This document shows positions 44,650 to 53,876 of a DNA stretch of 64,000 nucleotides, one piece after another; the stretch's first letter is position 1; every line of letters begins with the position of its first letter. The DNA is from REEB481 sp964586595 (GTDB taxonomy: Bacteria > Bacteroidota > Bacteroidia > NS11-12g > UBA955), in contig CAZPHB010000012.1 of NCBI GenBank assembly GCA_964586595.1, forward strand, positions 19,915-83,914. Direction: 5' to 3'. The notes under the pieces were generated by a model. The model did no database searches. It was not told where the DNA came from and saw nothing but the letters and a program-made list of their open reading frames with translations. The position numbers and the translations under genes were made by a program.

Positions 44650-45912
44650 ATGCCCATTGGAACAAAGAAACGCGCGAACTTGAAGGGAATACTGCGCAAA
44701 CTCGGACCGGGTTTGATTACCGGCGCCAGTGATGATGACCCTTCGGGAATTGCCACCTATACCCAGGCAGGTGCGCATTTTGGACCACAGTTTCTGTGGA
44801 CGGCCCTGTTCACCTGGCCGCTCATGGTGAACATGCAGCGCATGTGCGCGCGCATCGGCATGGTTACCCGCAAAGGATTGATGGCCGTAATTCGTCAACA
44901 TTACCCGGCCTGGGTAGGTGGATTTATTTTATTCCTGTCCCTGCCTTCCATAGTGCTGAACATCAGTGCCGACCTTGCTGCAGTTGGTGCGGTTGGCCAT
45001 CTGTTGATTCCGGCGATGCAGCCGATACTCTTTGCCACGATGGCCGCGGCGATCCTGTTGTACGCCATGATCAAATGGAATTACCAGAAGATTTTCAGGG
45101 TGCTGAAATGGCTCACCCTGGCGCTGGTTTGTTACCTCCTGATTCCATTCATCACTGCCACCGATTGGGCTGCTGCCATGCGTCATACCTTGCTGCCCAA
45201 CATCCAATGGAACCCGGAATACATGCTTATGCTCACCGGAATTCTGGGAACCACCATTTCCCCTTACCTCTTCTTCTGGCAGTCCAACATGGAGGTTGAA
45301 GCTTTGCGGAAGCAGCATCTTCCGGTGGGAAGGAAAAGGTTTTTGCTTATGGACAGCGATGTGCGCTTTGGAATGTTGCTGAGCAACCTGAGTTTTTACT
45401 TCATCATCCTCGCTTCCGGAAACGTGCTTCATTCCTCAGGTATCAACGAAATTGAAACCATTGAAGATGCTGCCCTGGCCCTGAAACCGCTGGCAGGCGA
45501 TGCTGCATATTTGTTGTTCGCATTGGGCATCATCGGAACAGGTGCGCTGGCAATTCCCGTGCTGGCAGCTACCACGGCATACATGACTTCTGAAGCCTTT
45601 CATTGGAACGAAGGGTTGAACAAACACTACAAACAGGCGCCTAAGTTTTACCGCATCATCGTTGCTTCCATAGTCACGGCCCTGCTGATCAACATGATTG
45701 GCGTGAGCGCTGTAGATCTATTGCTTTGGTCTGCCATCCTTTATGGACTGGTTTCACCGCCACTCATCGCGGTGATTCTGCTGATTGCCAACAACCGCAG
45801 CATCATGCAGGGCCGTGAAAACTCCCGCGCCATGAACATCTGGGGACTGATCACACTGGCCTTGATGAGTGGCTGCGTTGTGTTGCTCGTCATCCTGAGT
45901 GGAATAGTCTAA
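44650..45912 (+). CDS. NRAMP-like divalent metal transporter with non-canonical metal-site motifs
   Basis: This 420-residue membrane protein has about eleven helices and the NRAMP scaffold: LGPGLITGASDDDPSGIATYTQAG in helix 1 and the MQRMCARIGMVT segment after helix 2. The metal-binding motif DPGN of classical NRAMP is DPSG here (about residues 29-32). The helix 6 motif with the metal-selective methionine (MPHN) is replaced by TISPYLFFWQSNMEVE (about 202-217). The protein therefore belongs to an NRAMP-related branch, and Mn/Fe transport should not be assumed; Mg or another ion is possible. The ATG at 44650 directly follows a TACGCTTG stretch that may be a weak -7 box. Confidence 0.8.
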   Translation: MPIGTKKRANLKGILRKLGPGLITGASDDDPSGIATYTQAGAHFGPQFLWTALFTWPLMVNMQRMCARIGMVTRKGLMAVIRQHYPAWVGGFILFLSLPSIVLNISADLAAVGAVGHLLIPAMQPILFATMAAAILLYAMIKWNYQKIFRVLKWLTLALVCYLLIPFITATDWAAAMRHTLLPNIQWNPEYMLMLTGILGTTISPYLFFWQSNMEVEALRKQHLPVGRKRFLLMDSDVRFGMLLSNLSFYFIILASGNVLHSSGINEIETIEDAALALKPLAGDAAYLLFALGIIGTGALAIPVLAATTAYMTSEAFHWNEGLNKHYKQAPKFYRIIVASIVTALLINMIGVSAVDLLLWSAILYGLVSPPLIAVILLIANNRSIMQGRENSRAMNIWGLITLALMSGCVVLLVILSGIV

Positions 45913-45917
45913 GTTTG
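45910..45917 (+). promoter_or_regulatory. -7 promoter box of the small secreted protein gene
   Basis: TAAGTTTG, an exact match that includes the last bases of the transporter stop codon region, lies 4 nt before the ATG at 45922. Confidence 0.5.
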
Positions 45918-45921
45918 AACC

Positions 45922-46470
45922 ATGAAGTTCAAAACCATCTGCTTGCTTTCGTTCAGTGTTCTGGGCTGTGCTCCTGTGTTCGGGCAGCGTGAGCTTTGGA
46001 AGGAAATCAGCAACGCACATGTGCGGATGGTGGTTCCGCGTTCCTGGGAATACATGGAAGGGCCGCAGGGTGTGCTGTTTTCGGTACTGAGTCCGCTGAG
46101 TTCCACAACAGACAGCTTTCGTGAAAATTTCAACATGATCCGGATTTCTTATCCCGGGGTGGCGAGCCACGAGTTTCTGATGGGCGCCGGCGATGGCATG
46201 TTGCAAAACATGCGGTCTGTACTGCCCGACATCGCGTTGGAACAAACGGATACCGGTGTTTTTCGCCTTGGAAACTATCTGGATGTTCGGGCATCGAGCG
46301 CATCCAGCAAGCTGGTGTGGAACTGGCGCATTTTTGCTCGTGATGGCTCTATGTTCTTCTTCACGGCCACAGGCCGAAAGAACAGCGAGGATGCTGTGTT
46401 GTTCTGGAATGAACTGAAAGGCATTATGAACCGGAGCCTGGAGCTCCATCCTCAGGAAGCTGCTGAATGA
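45922..46470 (+). CDS. Secreted protein, PsbP/DcrB-like fold suspected
   Basis: This 182-residue protein has a signal peptide (MKFKTICLLSFSVLGCAPVFGQ) and otherwise no membrane segment. The mature part has the sequence style of PsbP/DcrB (DUF1795-like) proteins: an early VRMVVPRSWEY strand, a middle alternating-strand region (WNWRIFARDGSMFFFTATGR) and a C-terminal helix with W/F spacing (DAVLFWNELKGIMNRSLEL). That resemblance is by eye only. It ends convergently with the alpha/beta hydrolase gene, overlapping by 47 bp. The function is unknown. Confidence 0.7.
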   Translation: MKFKTICLLSFSVLGCAPVFGQRELWKEISNAHVRMVVPRSWEYMEGPQGVLFSVLSPLSSTTDSFRENFNMIRISYPGVASHEFLMGAGDGMLQNMRSVLPDIALEQTDTGVFRLGNYLDVRASSASSKLVWNWRIFARDGSMFFFTATGRKNSEDAVLFWNELKGIMNRSLELHPQEAAE

Positions 46471-47236
46471 ACTGCAGCACCGCATCCATAAACAACTGCG
46501 GCTGATCGGCATGCAACCAGTGCCCGGCATCAGGTATTCCTACAAACTGCGTCTGGGGGAAATGCTCCTGAATGAGCGGGCGATCCTCGTCCTTTAGGTA
46601 TCCTGAACGCAGGCCATACAGGAACAAAGAAGGTCCGTCAAATATGCCTTGCAACGGCAGGGCGCCAATGATTTCCGGATAGGCCTGGCGCAGCGCTTCC
46701 AGGTTGAACTTGGTGGTATATCCACCTTCGGGAAGCGGTTCCAGATTCTTCAATAAAAACTGCCGCACGCCGGGGTCCGGTGCAAAATGTTTGAATGCTT
46801 CATCGGCTTCGCGACGGCTTTGGATTTCGCTCAGCGGTATCTGCGCAAAGGCTTCAAAATAAGGCACATGGCCTGGTTTGTATGCCTTAGGTGCAATGTC
46901 GGCAACAAGCAACGCCTGAAACCGTTCGGGAAACTTCAAGGCGGCATGCATGGCCGTTTTCCCGCCCATACTGTGGCCGAGCACAATGGCCTTGTCCAGG
47001 TTCAGATGATCCATCAGCGCAATCAGGTCATCGGCCATTGCATCGAAACCCATTTGTGGATGATGAAAGCTTTTGCCGTGGTTGCGCGCATCAAAACTGA
47101 CCACGCGCAGCTGCTGTGAAAGCAGGCCGGACACATAATGCCAGTTGTCGAGCATGCCAAAAATCCCGTGCATGATGATGAGCGTTGGACCTTGCGCCTG
47201 TCCGTATTCCCTGTAATGTACCAATGATTTGTTCAT
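46424..47236 (-). CDS. Alpha/beta-fold hydrolase (YbfF-like esterase)
   Basis: This 270-residue hydrolase has the oxyanion HG motif in IIMHGIFGMLDNW (about residue 18), the nucleophile elbow GHSMGGK near 87-93, an acid in the later part (FLYGLRSGYLKDED) and the histidine in PDAGHWLHADQP near 245. The overall layout matches E. coli YbfF-type esterases acting on short acyl or acyl-CoA esters. It starts 61 nt after the ald stop, across a perfect 12-bp hairpin, so it may depend on read-through or have its own promoter. The last 47 bp overlap the convergent secreted-protein gene. Confidence 0.88.
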   Translation of the reverse strand: MNKSLVHYREYGQAQGPTLIIMHGIFGMLDNWHYVSGLLSQQLRVVSFDARNHGKSFHHPQMGFDAMADDLIALMDHLNLDKAIVLGHSMGGKTAMHAALKFPERFQALLVADIAPKAYKPGHVPYFEAFAQIPLSEIQSRREADEAFKHFAPDPGVRQFLLKNLEPLPEGGYTTKFNLEALRQAYPEIIGALPLQGIFDGPSLFLYGLRSGYLKDEDRPLIQEHFPQTQFVGIPDAGHWLHADQPQLFMDAVLQFIQQLPEDGAPGSGS

Positions 47237-47250
47237 GCTGCTTGTAAAAG

Positions 47251-47278
47251 GAAAGAGCCGTTATTCAACGGCTCTTTC
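47251..47278. terminator. Hairpin between ald and the alpha/beta hydrolase
   Basis: A perfect 12-bp inverted repeat (GAAAGAGCCGTT with AACGGCTCTTTC) around a 4-nt loop. On the minus strand it is followed only by a broken T-run, so it may be a partial terminator or an mRNA-stabilising stem. Confidence 0.65.
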
Positions 47279-47296
47279 AGGTATTTTGTTCCGTAC

Positions 47297-48412
47297 TCAG
47301 GCGAGGACTTCTTCTACCGGGGTATAAGGCAGGTTAAAGGCATCGCTTACCCCGCGGTAAACTACTTTTCCTTCTACCACATTCAACCCAAGTTTCAATT
47401 CGTTGTTGTCGGCGCAGGCCTGCTTCCAGCCTTTGTTGGCCAGCATGATGGCATAGGGCAAAGTGGCATTGGTCAAAGCCAGCGTGCTGGTATAAGGAAC
47501 CGCGCCGGGCATATTGGCCACGCAGTAGTGCATCACGTTGTCCACCACATAGGTAGGCTCTGCGTGCGTGGTGGGTTTACTGGTTTCAAAGCATCCGCCC
47601 TGGTCGATGGCTACGTCCACAATCACTGCACCTTTTTTCATGGTGGGCAGCATGTCTTTGGTAATAAGTTTCGGTGCCTTTGCCCCCGGGATCAACACGC
47701 CACCAATCACCAGATCGGCGGTACGCACTGCCTTGCGGATGTTGTATTCGCTGCTGTATTCGGTATTTACGTTTGCCGGCATGATGTCGTCCAACTGCCT
47801 GAGGCGTGGAAGGCTGATGTCCATGATGGTTACTTGTGCACCCATACCTGCCGCGATTTTCGCAGCCTGGGTTCCTACGATACCACCGCCGAGCACCAAC
47901 ACTTCTGCCGGGCGCACTCCGGGAACGCCGCCAAGCAATACACCGCGACCGCCCATGGGCTTTTCCAGATATTTGGCACCTTCCTGTACGCTCATCCTTC
48001 CGGCCACTTCGCTCATAGGAACCAGCAGCGGCAAGCTGCGGTCGGCACGTTCTACGGTTTCATAAGCCAGACAAACCGCATTGCTTTTGATCATGGCATG
48101 GGTCAATGGTTCGTAGCTGGCAAAGTGGAAATAGGTGAACAACAGCTGACCCGGCCTGATAAGGGTGTATTCAGCCTCAATAGGTTCTTTAACCTTAACA
48201 ATCATCTCAGCGATGCCGTATACATCCTCAATGGTCGGAAGCATGTTGCCCCCTGCCTGAATGTATTCTTCATCTGAAAAACCGCTGCCATCGCCGGCGG
48301 TATGCTGTACATACACCTTGTGGCCGTGTTTTACCAACTCCGCAACGCCTGCCGGTGTCAGTGCAACCCGGTTTTCGTTGTTCTTGATTTCCTTTGGAAG
48401 ACCTATGATCAT
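47297..48412 (-). CDS. ald: Alanine dehydrogenase
   Basis: This 371-residue NAD-dependent enzyme interconverts L-alanine with pyruvate and ammonium. The start MIIGLPKEIKNNENRVALTPAGV contains the substrate-binding Arg. The catalytic Lys/His region (MIVKVKEPIEAEY, LFTYFHFAS) is near residues 70-96, and the dinucleotide motif VLGGGIVGTQAAKIAAGMGA is at about 170-190. Later segments IPGAKAPKLIT and DVAIDQGGCFETSKPTTHAEP are diagnostic. Length is standard. A TAATTTTG box lies 16 nt upstream, back to back with the promoter of the next gene. Confidence 0.96.
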   Translation of the reverse strand: MIIGLPKEIKNNENRVALTPAGVAELVKHGHKVYVQHTAGDGSGFSDEEYIQAGGNMLPTIEDVYGIAEMIVKVKEPIEAEYTLIRPGQLLFTYFHFASYEPLTHAMIKSNAVCLAYETVERADRSLPLLVPMSEVAGRMSVQEGAKYLEKPMGGRGVLLGGVPGVRPAEVLVLGGGIVGTQAAKIAAGMGAQVTIMDISLPRLRQLDDIMPANVNTEYSSEYNIRKAVRTADLVIGGVLIPGAKAPKLITKDMLPTMKKGAVIVDVAIDQGGCFETSKPTTHAEPTYVVDNVMHYCVANMPGAVPYTSTLALTNATLPYAIMLANKGWKQACADNNELKLGLNVVEGKVVYRGVSDAFNLPYTPVEEVLA

Positions 48413-48428
48413 GATTTCGATTGTGGCG

Positions 48429-48436
48429 CAAAATTA
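48429..48436 (-). promoter_or_regulatory. -7 promoter box of ald
   Basis: Minus-strand TAATTTTG, exact match, 16 nt before the ald ATG. Confidence 0.55.
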
Positions 48437-48456
48437 GCTTTTTCTCCGTCAGTGCA

Positions 48457-48464
48457 TAATTTTG
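48457..48464 (+). promoter_or_regulatory. -7 promoter box of the small membrane protein gene
   Basis: TAATTTTG, exact match, 9 nt before the ATG at 48474. Together with the ald box it makes a compact divergent promoter pair within 36 bp. Confidence 0.55.
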
Positions 48465-48473
48465 ACGGCTCAG

Positions 48474-48800
48474 ATGCATACTTCCATCCAAAGAAAGATT
48501 CATTACCTAAGCCTGGGGGTATTATTCCTTGGCGGGCTTGGCCTTATGGAAGGCAAATGGTACGAAACAGCCATTGGTATATCGCTGTGTTCGGCTTCCA
48601 TCATGTTCCTTGGAATGTTGTTGCCCAGCCTGATCAAACGCAACAAGAATTCGAAGTGGAATAAAACCATCTTTTTCCTTGAATTTATATTGCTGCTGTT
48701 GCTGGCCCTGCTGCACCTGCTTCCCGCGCATTATCCGCTCAGCGTGGTGCTGACCATCGTTGCCCTATGCCCGGCCATTGCCTGGGTGCGGGTTCGTTGA
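48474..48800 (+). CDS. Small integral membrane protein, function unknown
   Basis: This 108-residue protein is mostly hydrophobic, with three to four predicted helices (YLSLGVLFLGGLGLM, AIGISLCSASIMFLGMLLP, FFLEFILLLLLALLHLL, VVLTIVALCPAIAW) and basic loops. I do not recognise a family. The ATG at 48474 is favoured by the -7 box 9 nt upstream; an in-frame TTG at 48462 overlaps that box. It is transcribed divergently from ald. A small RND-like or regulatory role cannot be argued from sequence. Confidence 0.65.
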   Translation: MHTSIQRKIHYLSLGVLFLGGLGLMEGKWYETAIGISLCSASIMFLGMLLPSLIKRNKNSKWNKTIFFLEFILLLLLALLHLLPAHYPLSVVLTIVALCPAIAWVRVR

Positions 48801-48940
48801 GGCGGCTTCAGGATGCTTGACTGTTGCCTTTCGCCTGCGGCAAAAACAGCTTGATGCTTCCGTTCCAAAGGTTCAGGGCATTTCGAAATTTATCCCCTTC
48901 ATGATTAAACTAATTATACTTCCATCGGCTTAATTGCCTG

Positions 48941-51385
48941 TTGGTTCATCCCATCAACAGCATACCCTACTTGACAATAGATATAACAGTGCTGCGCTGG
49001 TATCAAAGCCGTGGATGGAAGCCGTTTCCTTTTCAATCAGAAACTGCCGCTGTTTACGAACAACTGAGCGGTGGCCTCCTGCATGCGCCCACGGGAAGCG
49101 GCAAAACCTTTGCCCTTGGCATTCCCGCGATTGCACTTCATGCCGCCCGCAGCGAAAAAGGCCTGCGCATCCTCTGGATTACACCTTTGCGCGCACTGAG
49201 TTCTGATATCTGTGCAGCCTTACAGGAAGCGGCAACGGAACTTGGTACAGGCTGGAAGGCAGCCATCCGACACGGCGATACGGCGGCTTCCGCCAAAAAG
49301 CAGCAAGACCTGCTACCGCCGGAAATCCTGGTAACCACACCCGAAACCCTGCATCTGCTGCTGGCCAGAAAGGACAGCAACAAGCGCTTTGCCGCCCTCG
49401 ATGCCGTGGTGGTGGATGAATGGCACGAACTGCTGGGCAGCAAACGGGGCGTTCAGATAGAACTCGCTTTGGCCGTGCTGCGTCACCTTCGACCTGAATT
49501 AAAGGTCTGGGGCATTTCCGCCACCATCGGCAACCTGCAGGAAGCCATGGATGTGCTGCACCCCGAAGGTGGAAACACCAAGCTGATCAGCGCAGCAAGT
49601 ACCAAAATCACGGAAATGCACACCCTTATGCCCGACGAGCTGGAGCGCTTTCCCTGGAGCGGTCACCTGGGCATTCGCTTGTTGGACAAGGCAGCACAGA
49701 TCATCGAACAGTCGGGTTCTACACTCGTATTTACCAATACCCGCAGCCAGTCGGAAATATGGTATCGGAGTTTGCTGGAACACAATCCCGGGCTGGCCGG
49801 GCGCATCGCCATGCACCACGGTTCCCTCAGCGCAGAACTGCGCAGCTGGGTGGAAGCACAACTGCATCAGGGAACCCTGAAGGCTGTGGTGTGTACCAGC
49901 AGTCTGGATCTGGGCGTGGATTTTCACCCGGTTGACACCGTGATTCAGGTAGGCAGTCCGAAGGGCATCGCCCGCTTCATGCAACGCGCAGGCAGAAGCG
50001 GCCACCGGCCCGATGCCGTAAGCCGCATCTATTTCCTGCCCACACACAGCCTGGAACTCATTGAAGCGGCCGCGCTCCGGGCCGGTATGGAAGGCAAGCT
50101 CGCCGAATTCCGCATCCCCAAGGTGCGCTCCTTTGACGTGCTGCTGCAGTTTCTGGTCACGCTGGCTGTGGGCGACGGCTTTGAACCACAACAAACCTTC
50201 CGACTGGTGCGCAACACACATGCCTTTCAAAGCATAACAGAAGACGAATGGCGTTGGTGCATTGGCTTCCTCACCACAGGAAACGCTTCGCTGGAAGCCT
50301 ACGATGAATTCAGGAAGTTGCATCTGGTTGGAGATAAATACCACATCACCAGCCGAAGGGCCGCCATGATGCACCGACTGAACATTGGCACCATCAGCAG
50401 TGAACAAAGCATCAGCGTGCGCATGCAGGGCGGCGAACATCTGGGCAGCATCGAGGAATATTTCATCTCCCGGCTGAAACCAAGCGACACCTTTGTATTC
50501 GCAGGTAGAACGCTGGAATTCATCCGCCTGGAAGGCATGGTTGCCTATGTGCGTAAATCCAAACGCAAAAGCACGTTGGTACCCAGCTGGATGGGCGGCA
50601 GGATGAGCCTGAGCAACGAAGTGAGCAGCTTGCTGCGCGCAGAAATCGAACACTGGCAAAGCGCCACAAGCGTGGAAATGCGGAAGGTAAAACCTTTGCT
50701 CGAACTGCAGGCCGAGCGATCGGCGGTGCCCGGCAGCGATGAATTGCTGCTGGAAACACACCAAACCGAACGCGGCTACCACCTGTTTGTATTCCCTTTT
50801 GAAGGACGAATGGTACACGAAGGTCTGGCCATGTTGCTGGCCTACAGGCTCAGTAAAATCAGAGAAGCCTCTTATTCTCTGGCCATGAACGACTACGGCT
50901 TTGAACTGCTCAGCGCCGATCCCATTCCGCTGATGGAAGGTTTGGAAGAAAACCTGTTCGGGACCGAAAACCTGGCCGAAGACCTGTACGCCTGCACCAA
51001 CTACAGCGAACTTACGCGGCGACGCTTCAGCGATATTGCCGCCATCGGTGGCCTCATTTACCGGGAATTGCCCGACCGCGTGCTGAAAGCCCGACACCTT
51101 CAGGCCAATGCCAAACTCTTCTACGAAACCTTTAAAACCTATGAGCCCGACAACCTCTTGCTGCGTCAGGCTGAAGAAGAAGTGTATTACGACCAATTGG
51201 AAGAACACCGCCTGAGGGCCGCACTGCACCGTGCAGGAACAAGAAAGCTCATCCTGAAACACTGTTCCCGGTTTACGCCCTTCGCCTTCCCCATCATGGT
51301 GGACAGCCTTTCGCGGGAAATGCTCAGCAACGAAAGTCTTGAGAAACGCATCGAACGGATGTTGCGCGAGGCCACCAAGGATTGA
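48941..51385 (+). CDS. Lhr-type DEXH helicase of the ligase-associated DNA damage response family
   Basis: This protein of about 800 residues is a superfamily 2 helicase. Motif I is HAPTGSGKTFALG (about residue 50), motif II VVVDEWHELLGSKRG, motif III WGISATIGN, with the second RecA domain carrying VCTSSLDLGVDF and QRAGRSGHRP (motif VI, about 350). The rest is a winged-helix and Lhr-like C-terminal region. The DEWH box and SKRGVQIELAL segment match the 'ligase-associated' Lhr subgroup. In many bacteria that subgroup is encoded with an ATP-dependent DNA ligase, an exonuclease and a phosphoesterase; none is nearby here. The start is uncertain: no ATG exists at the right place, so a TTG at 48941 or GTG at 48989 must be used. 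Confidence 0.87.
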   Translation: MVHPINSIPYLTIDITVLRWYQSRGWKPFPFQSETAAVYEQLSGGLLHAPTGSGKTFALGIPAIALHAARSEKGLRILWITPLRALSSDICAALQEAATELGTGWKAAIRHGDTAASAKKQQDLLPPEILVTTPETLHLLLARKDSNKRFAALDAVVVDEWHELLGSKRGVQIELALAVLRHLRPELKVWGISATIGNLQEAMDVLHPEGGNTKLISAASTKITEMHTLMPDELERFPWSGHLGIRLLDKAAQIIEQSGSTLVFTNTRSQSEIWYRSLLEHNPGLAGRIAMHHGSLSAELRSWVEAQLHQGTLKAVVCTSSLDLGVDFHPVDTVIQVGSPKGIARFMQRAGRSGHRPDAVSRIYFLPTHSLELIEAAALRAGMEGKLAEFRIPKVRSFDVLLQFLVTLAVGDGFEPQQTFRLVRNTHAFQSITEDEWRWCIGFLTTGNASLEAYDEFRKLHLVGDKYHITSRRAAMMHRLNIGTISSEQSISVRMQGGEHLGSIEEYFISRLKPSDTFVFAGRTLEFIRLEGMVAYVRKSKRKSTLVPSWMGGRMSLSNEVSSLLRAEIEHWQSATSVEMRKVKPLLELQAERSAVPGSDELLLETHQTERGYHLFVFPFEGRMVHEGLAMLLAYRLSKIREASYSLAMNDYGFELLSADPIPLMEGLEENLFGTENLAEDLYACTNYSELTRRRFSDIAAIGGLIYRELPDRVLKARHLQANAKLFYETFKTYEPDNLLLRQAEEEVYYDQLEEHRLRAALHRAGTRKLILKHCSRFTPFAFPIMVDSLSREMLSNESLEKRIERMLREATKD

Positions 51386-51444
51386 CTCCTTTTCACGGAA
51401 CTTTGCGTTTACCTAATCCTGATTTCAGGTATTCATTCAACCCG

Positions 51445-53835
51445 ATGCGCCCGAGCTTGAACCCTTGCCACTTTCTGTTTTTGTGTACTTCTTTTCTGTG
51501 GAATCAGTTAAGCGCCCAGGTTTGCGGCAAGTACGATTACCTGGAGGCGTTTATCCTTGATATCCGGCATGAAGGCGATACCAAACAGGCCCGCGACGTG
51601 GAAGTTTGGCTGAAGGAACTGCGCAGCAACCAAGCCGTAAAACGCATCCTGCCCAATGAACAAATCAGGATCAATGGCCATGTAGAATACCCACGCGCAG
51701 GCAAGTTCTACTTGGTGGATTTTCGCAGCACTTCCTGGAAAAACCCTGAACCCATCTATGTGGCCTCCGTAGTTTACCGCGGCTATACCCTGAACTACCG
51801 TCTTCCCTACGGCAACCGCGTGCATACCTGCGGGCAGCATTTATACGAAAAACGCCGAAACTGGAACGATACGTTGCGCGCCATGAACGGAAGGCCGCAT
51901 GTTCCTTTTCGCATCATCCCGGGTCAGCCTGAAGCCGGCAACACGATACAATATCCGCTGACAACCGTGTTTGCCCATCCTGAATGGCTGGTGAAGTCAG
52001 ACGAAGAAGGGCTTAATGCCGAATGTCGCTTCCTCCAAAAAATCAACATTACAGACGCGCTGAGCCTGAATACCATTCAGGTGATTGACGCACGCCCCGG
52101 CTTCTGTGTACGCAAAAACGAAACACAACATTTCCGGCAAATGGATGTGTACGGCGATAATCCGAATTCCATTCCGGATTTCTGCTTCACACGGCTTGAA
52201 ATAGCACGCACGCGGCCGCTGCCCAACGATGTTTACCGCGACTTCTGGCTGTTCAGCCAACGCCATCAGATCTGGTACCGCAGCAACCTGCTGAGCGAAT
52301 ACGCCAATGTGGAACCCGATGCCCAAGGTTGGCCGCTGCGCACGGAATACGAAGATTCTGCCGGTGTAATCATCATCAAACGCTACCAATGCGATGGTAA
52401 AAAATGGATGCTTGTTTCTGTACAACGAAATGTACCGCCAAAACCACCCGAACGGGCAAAACCCCGATACGACTACTGCCTCAGCGTGAACGGTAATGCA
52501 TTCAGAAACAAACCCGTGCAACTGGGAACTTCCAATGAACCGGCGAACTTTTTTGTGCGCGACACCTTCGAGTTGCACAATCCCTGCGACCGCACGATAG
52601 AACTGGAATGCACCGATGCACATGCCTGGATGCTGCACATGCCAACGGCCATCGGACCTGGTTCAAGCGCAAAAATCACTTATGAAGTGCGGCACGCCCT
52701 GGATCCGGAAGCTGTAGATCTGCAAGAACAGCATTTTACCATCAGAACCAATGTCGGACAGTTCGTCAACCTCGGCATCCGCTATTATCTGGCGGGAAGT
52801 AAAACCGTATTGCGCGATTCCACCGGTCGGCCGGAGGCGTTCAGGGCCATCAACAGCACAAAGTTCAGCACGCGTGCCTTGCTGGTGAATGCGCAGGGTC
52901 TGCCGCTGGCTGAAGGGGAATGGCTGCGCGGAACCCGGCGAAAAACAGGCTTCTGGAGGTATTTCGACAGCACCGGGCGCAACAGAGTCACAGAACTTCA
53001 CGGAAAAACCGTGAGCATCAGCATCCAGAACCAAAGCCGGCTGGACAGCGCGGTGCGCGTGGAAACACACCGAAACGGCGGCTGGGAACCTGCCTTTTAC
53101 GAACATTCCGGAAATGTGTTTTTAATCGCCACCGATGCGGAAACCGACAGCATCCGCATCCAAAGCGGAGCGTATTCAACTACCTGCCGCTACCGTTATC
53201 GCCTGGACCAGGACAAAACCCATCTGGCCGGCTACCTGAGTTTGCCCGGAGAAGCAGCTTACCACAACGGCATCTGCCGGGTTCCGCTGAACACGCTCGG
53301 TTTTCTGTATGTATTGAGCTGGAACTGGAATGTGCCCGAAATGAATAATGCCAGAATGTTGCAGCAACAGGCCACTCTGTTAGCCGCGCTGCGCCGGCAG
53401 TTTCCGGGCTTGCGTACCGACATCTGCATCCAGGATGAGCTGAAGCAGGTGTTGAACCTGGACGCACTCAACGAAGGCGCCCGACAACGGCTCCTCCAGA
53501 AACTCAGCACCATGCCCGAAATAGAAACCATCAGCCGCATGGTTCAACCCGCAGAAAGGGAAAGCACCTTCGCTGCGCGGGAAGTCGGAATCATCTTCGA
53601 TGTTGATGTGGTTCCGGAAAAATTTCGTGCACAACTGGAAGCAGCAGGGTTTCTGCGCATGCAACAATCCTGGGGAAGCACGCATTATTATCAGGCATCC
53701 TGGAAAGAAAAAACGATGGACACCGCATTCTACGAAGCGTTGAGCGCCCTTGCCGCTGTTCCGGGCATTCACCACGTACAGCCGCAATTTTATTACCGCG
53801 TGCATGCCGAGCCGGCGGATAAAGTCTCGGAATAG
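51445..53835 (+). CDS. Large secreted protein with DUF1573-like domain and prodomain-like C-terminal repeats, function unknown
   Basis: This 796-residue protein starts at the ATG at 51445, giving a signal peptide (MRPSLNPCHFLFLCTSFLWN, then QLSAQ). The N-terminal 350 residues are unrecognised. Residues about 360-455 resemble a DUF1573-type Ig-like domain (DTFELHNPCDRTIELECT, IGPGSSAKITYEV, FTIRTNVGQF). Two related alpha/beta units follow near 640-700 and 712-790. The last (FRAQLEAAGFLRMQQSWGST, ALAAVPGIHHVQPQF) looks like the inhibitor-type prodomain of subtilases, but there is no protease domain. No T9SS sorting domain is evident. It is convergent with the OmpA-domain gene. Confidence 0.75.
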   Translation: MRPSLNPCHFLFLCTSFLWNQLSAQVCGKYDYLEAFILDIRHEGDTKQARDVEVWLKELRSNQAVKRILPNEQIRINGHVEYPRAGKFYLVDFRSTSWKNPEPIYVASVVYRGYTLNYRLPYGNRVHTCGQHLYEKRRNWNDTLRAMNGRPHVPFRIIPGQPEAGNTIQYPLTTVFAHPEWLVKSDEEGLNAECRFLQKINITDALSLNTIQVIDARPGFCVRKNETQHFRQMDVYGDNPNSIPDFCFTRLEIARTRPLPNDVYRDFWLFSQRHQIWYRSNLLSEYANVEPDAQGWPLRTEYEDSAGVIIIKRYQCDGKKWMLVSVQRNVPPKPPERAKPRYDYCLSVNGNAFRNKPVQLGTSNEPANFFVRDTFELHNPCDRTIELECTDAHAWMLHMPTAIGPGSSAKITYEVRHALDPEAVDLQEQHFTIRTNVGQFVNLGIRYYLAGSKTVLRDSTGRPEAFRAINSTKFSTRALLVNAQGLPLAEGEWLRGTRRKTGFWRYFDSTGRNRVTELHGKTVSISIQNQSRLDSAVRVETHRNGGWEPAFYEHSGNVFLIATDAETDSIRIQSGAYSTTCRYRYRLDQDKTHLAGYLSLPGEAAYHNGICRVPLNTLGFLYVLSWNWNVPEMNNARMLQQQATLLAALRRQFPGLRTDICIQDELKQVLNLDALNEGARQRLLQKLSTMPEIETISRMVQPAERESTFAAREVGIIFDVDVVPEKFRAQLEAAGFLRMQQSWGSTHYYQASWKEKTMDTAFYEALSALAAVPGIHHVQPQFYYRVHAEPADKVSE

Positions 53836-53876
53836 TCATGCGCCTTATTGACACCAATTGATTAACGCATGGAACC

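Noticed and set aside
49499..51262. Minus-strand open frame of 587 codons opposite the helicase
   Set aside because: The helicase motifs on the plus strand are intact; the antisense translation is Phe/Gln/His-rich and lacks domains or a promoter.
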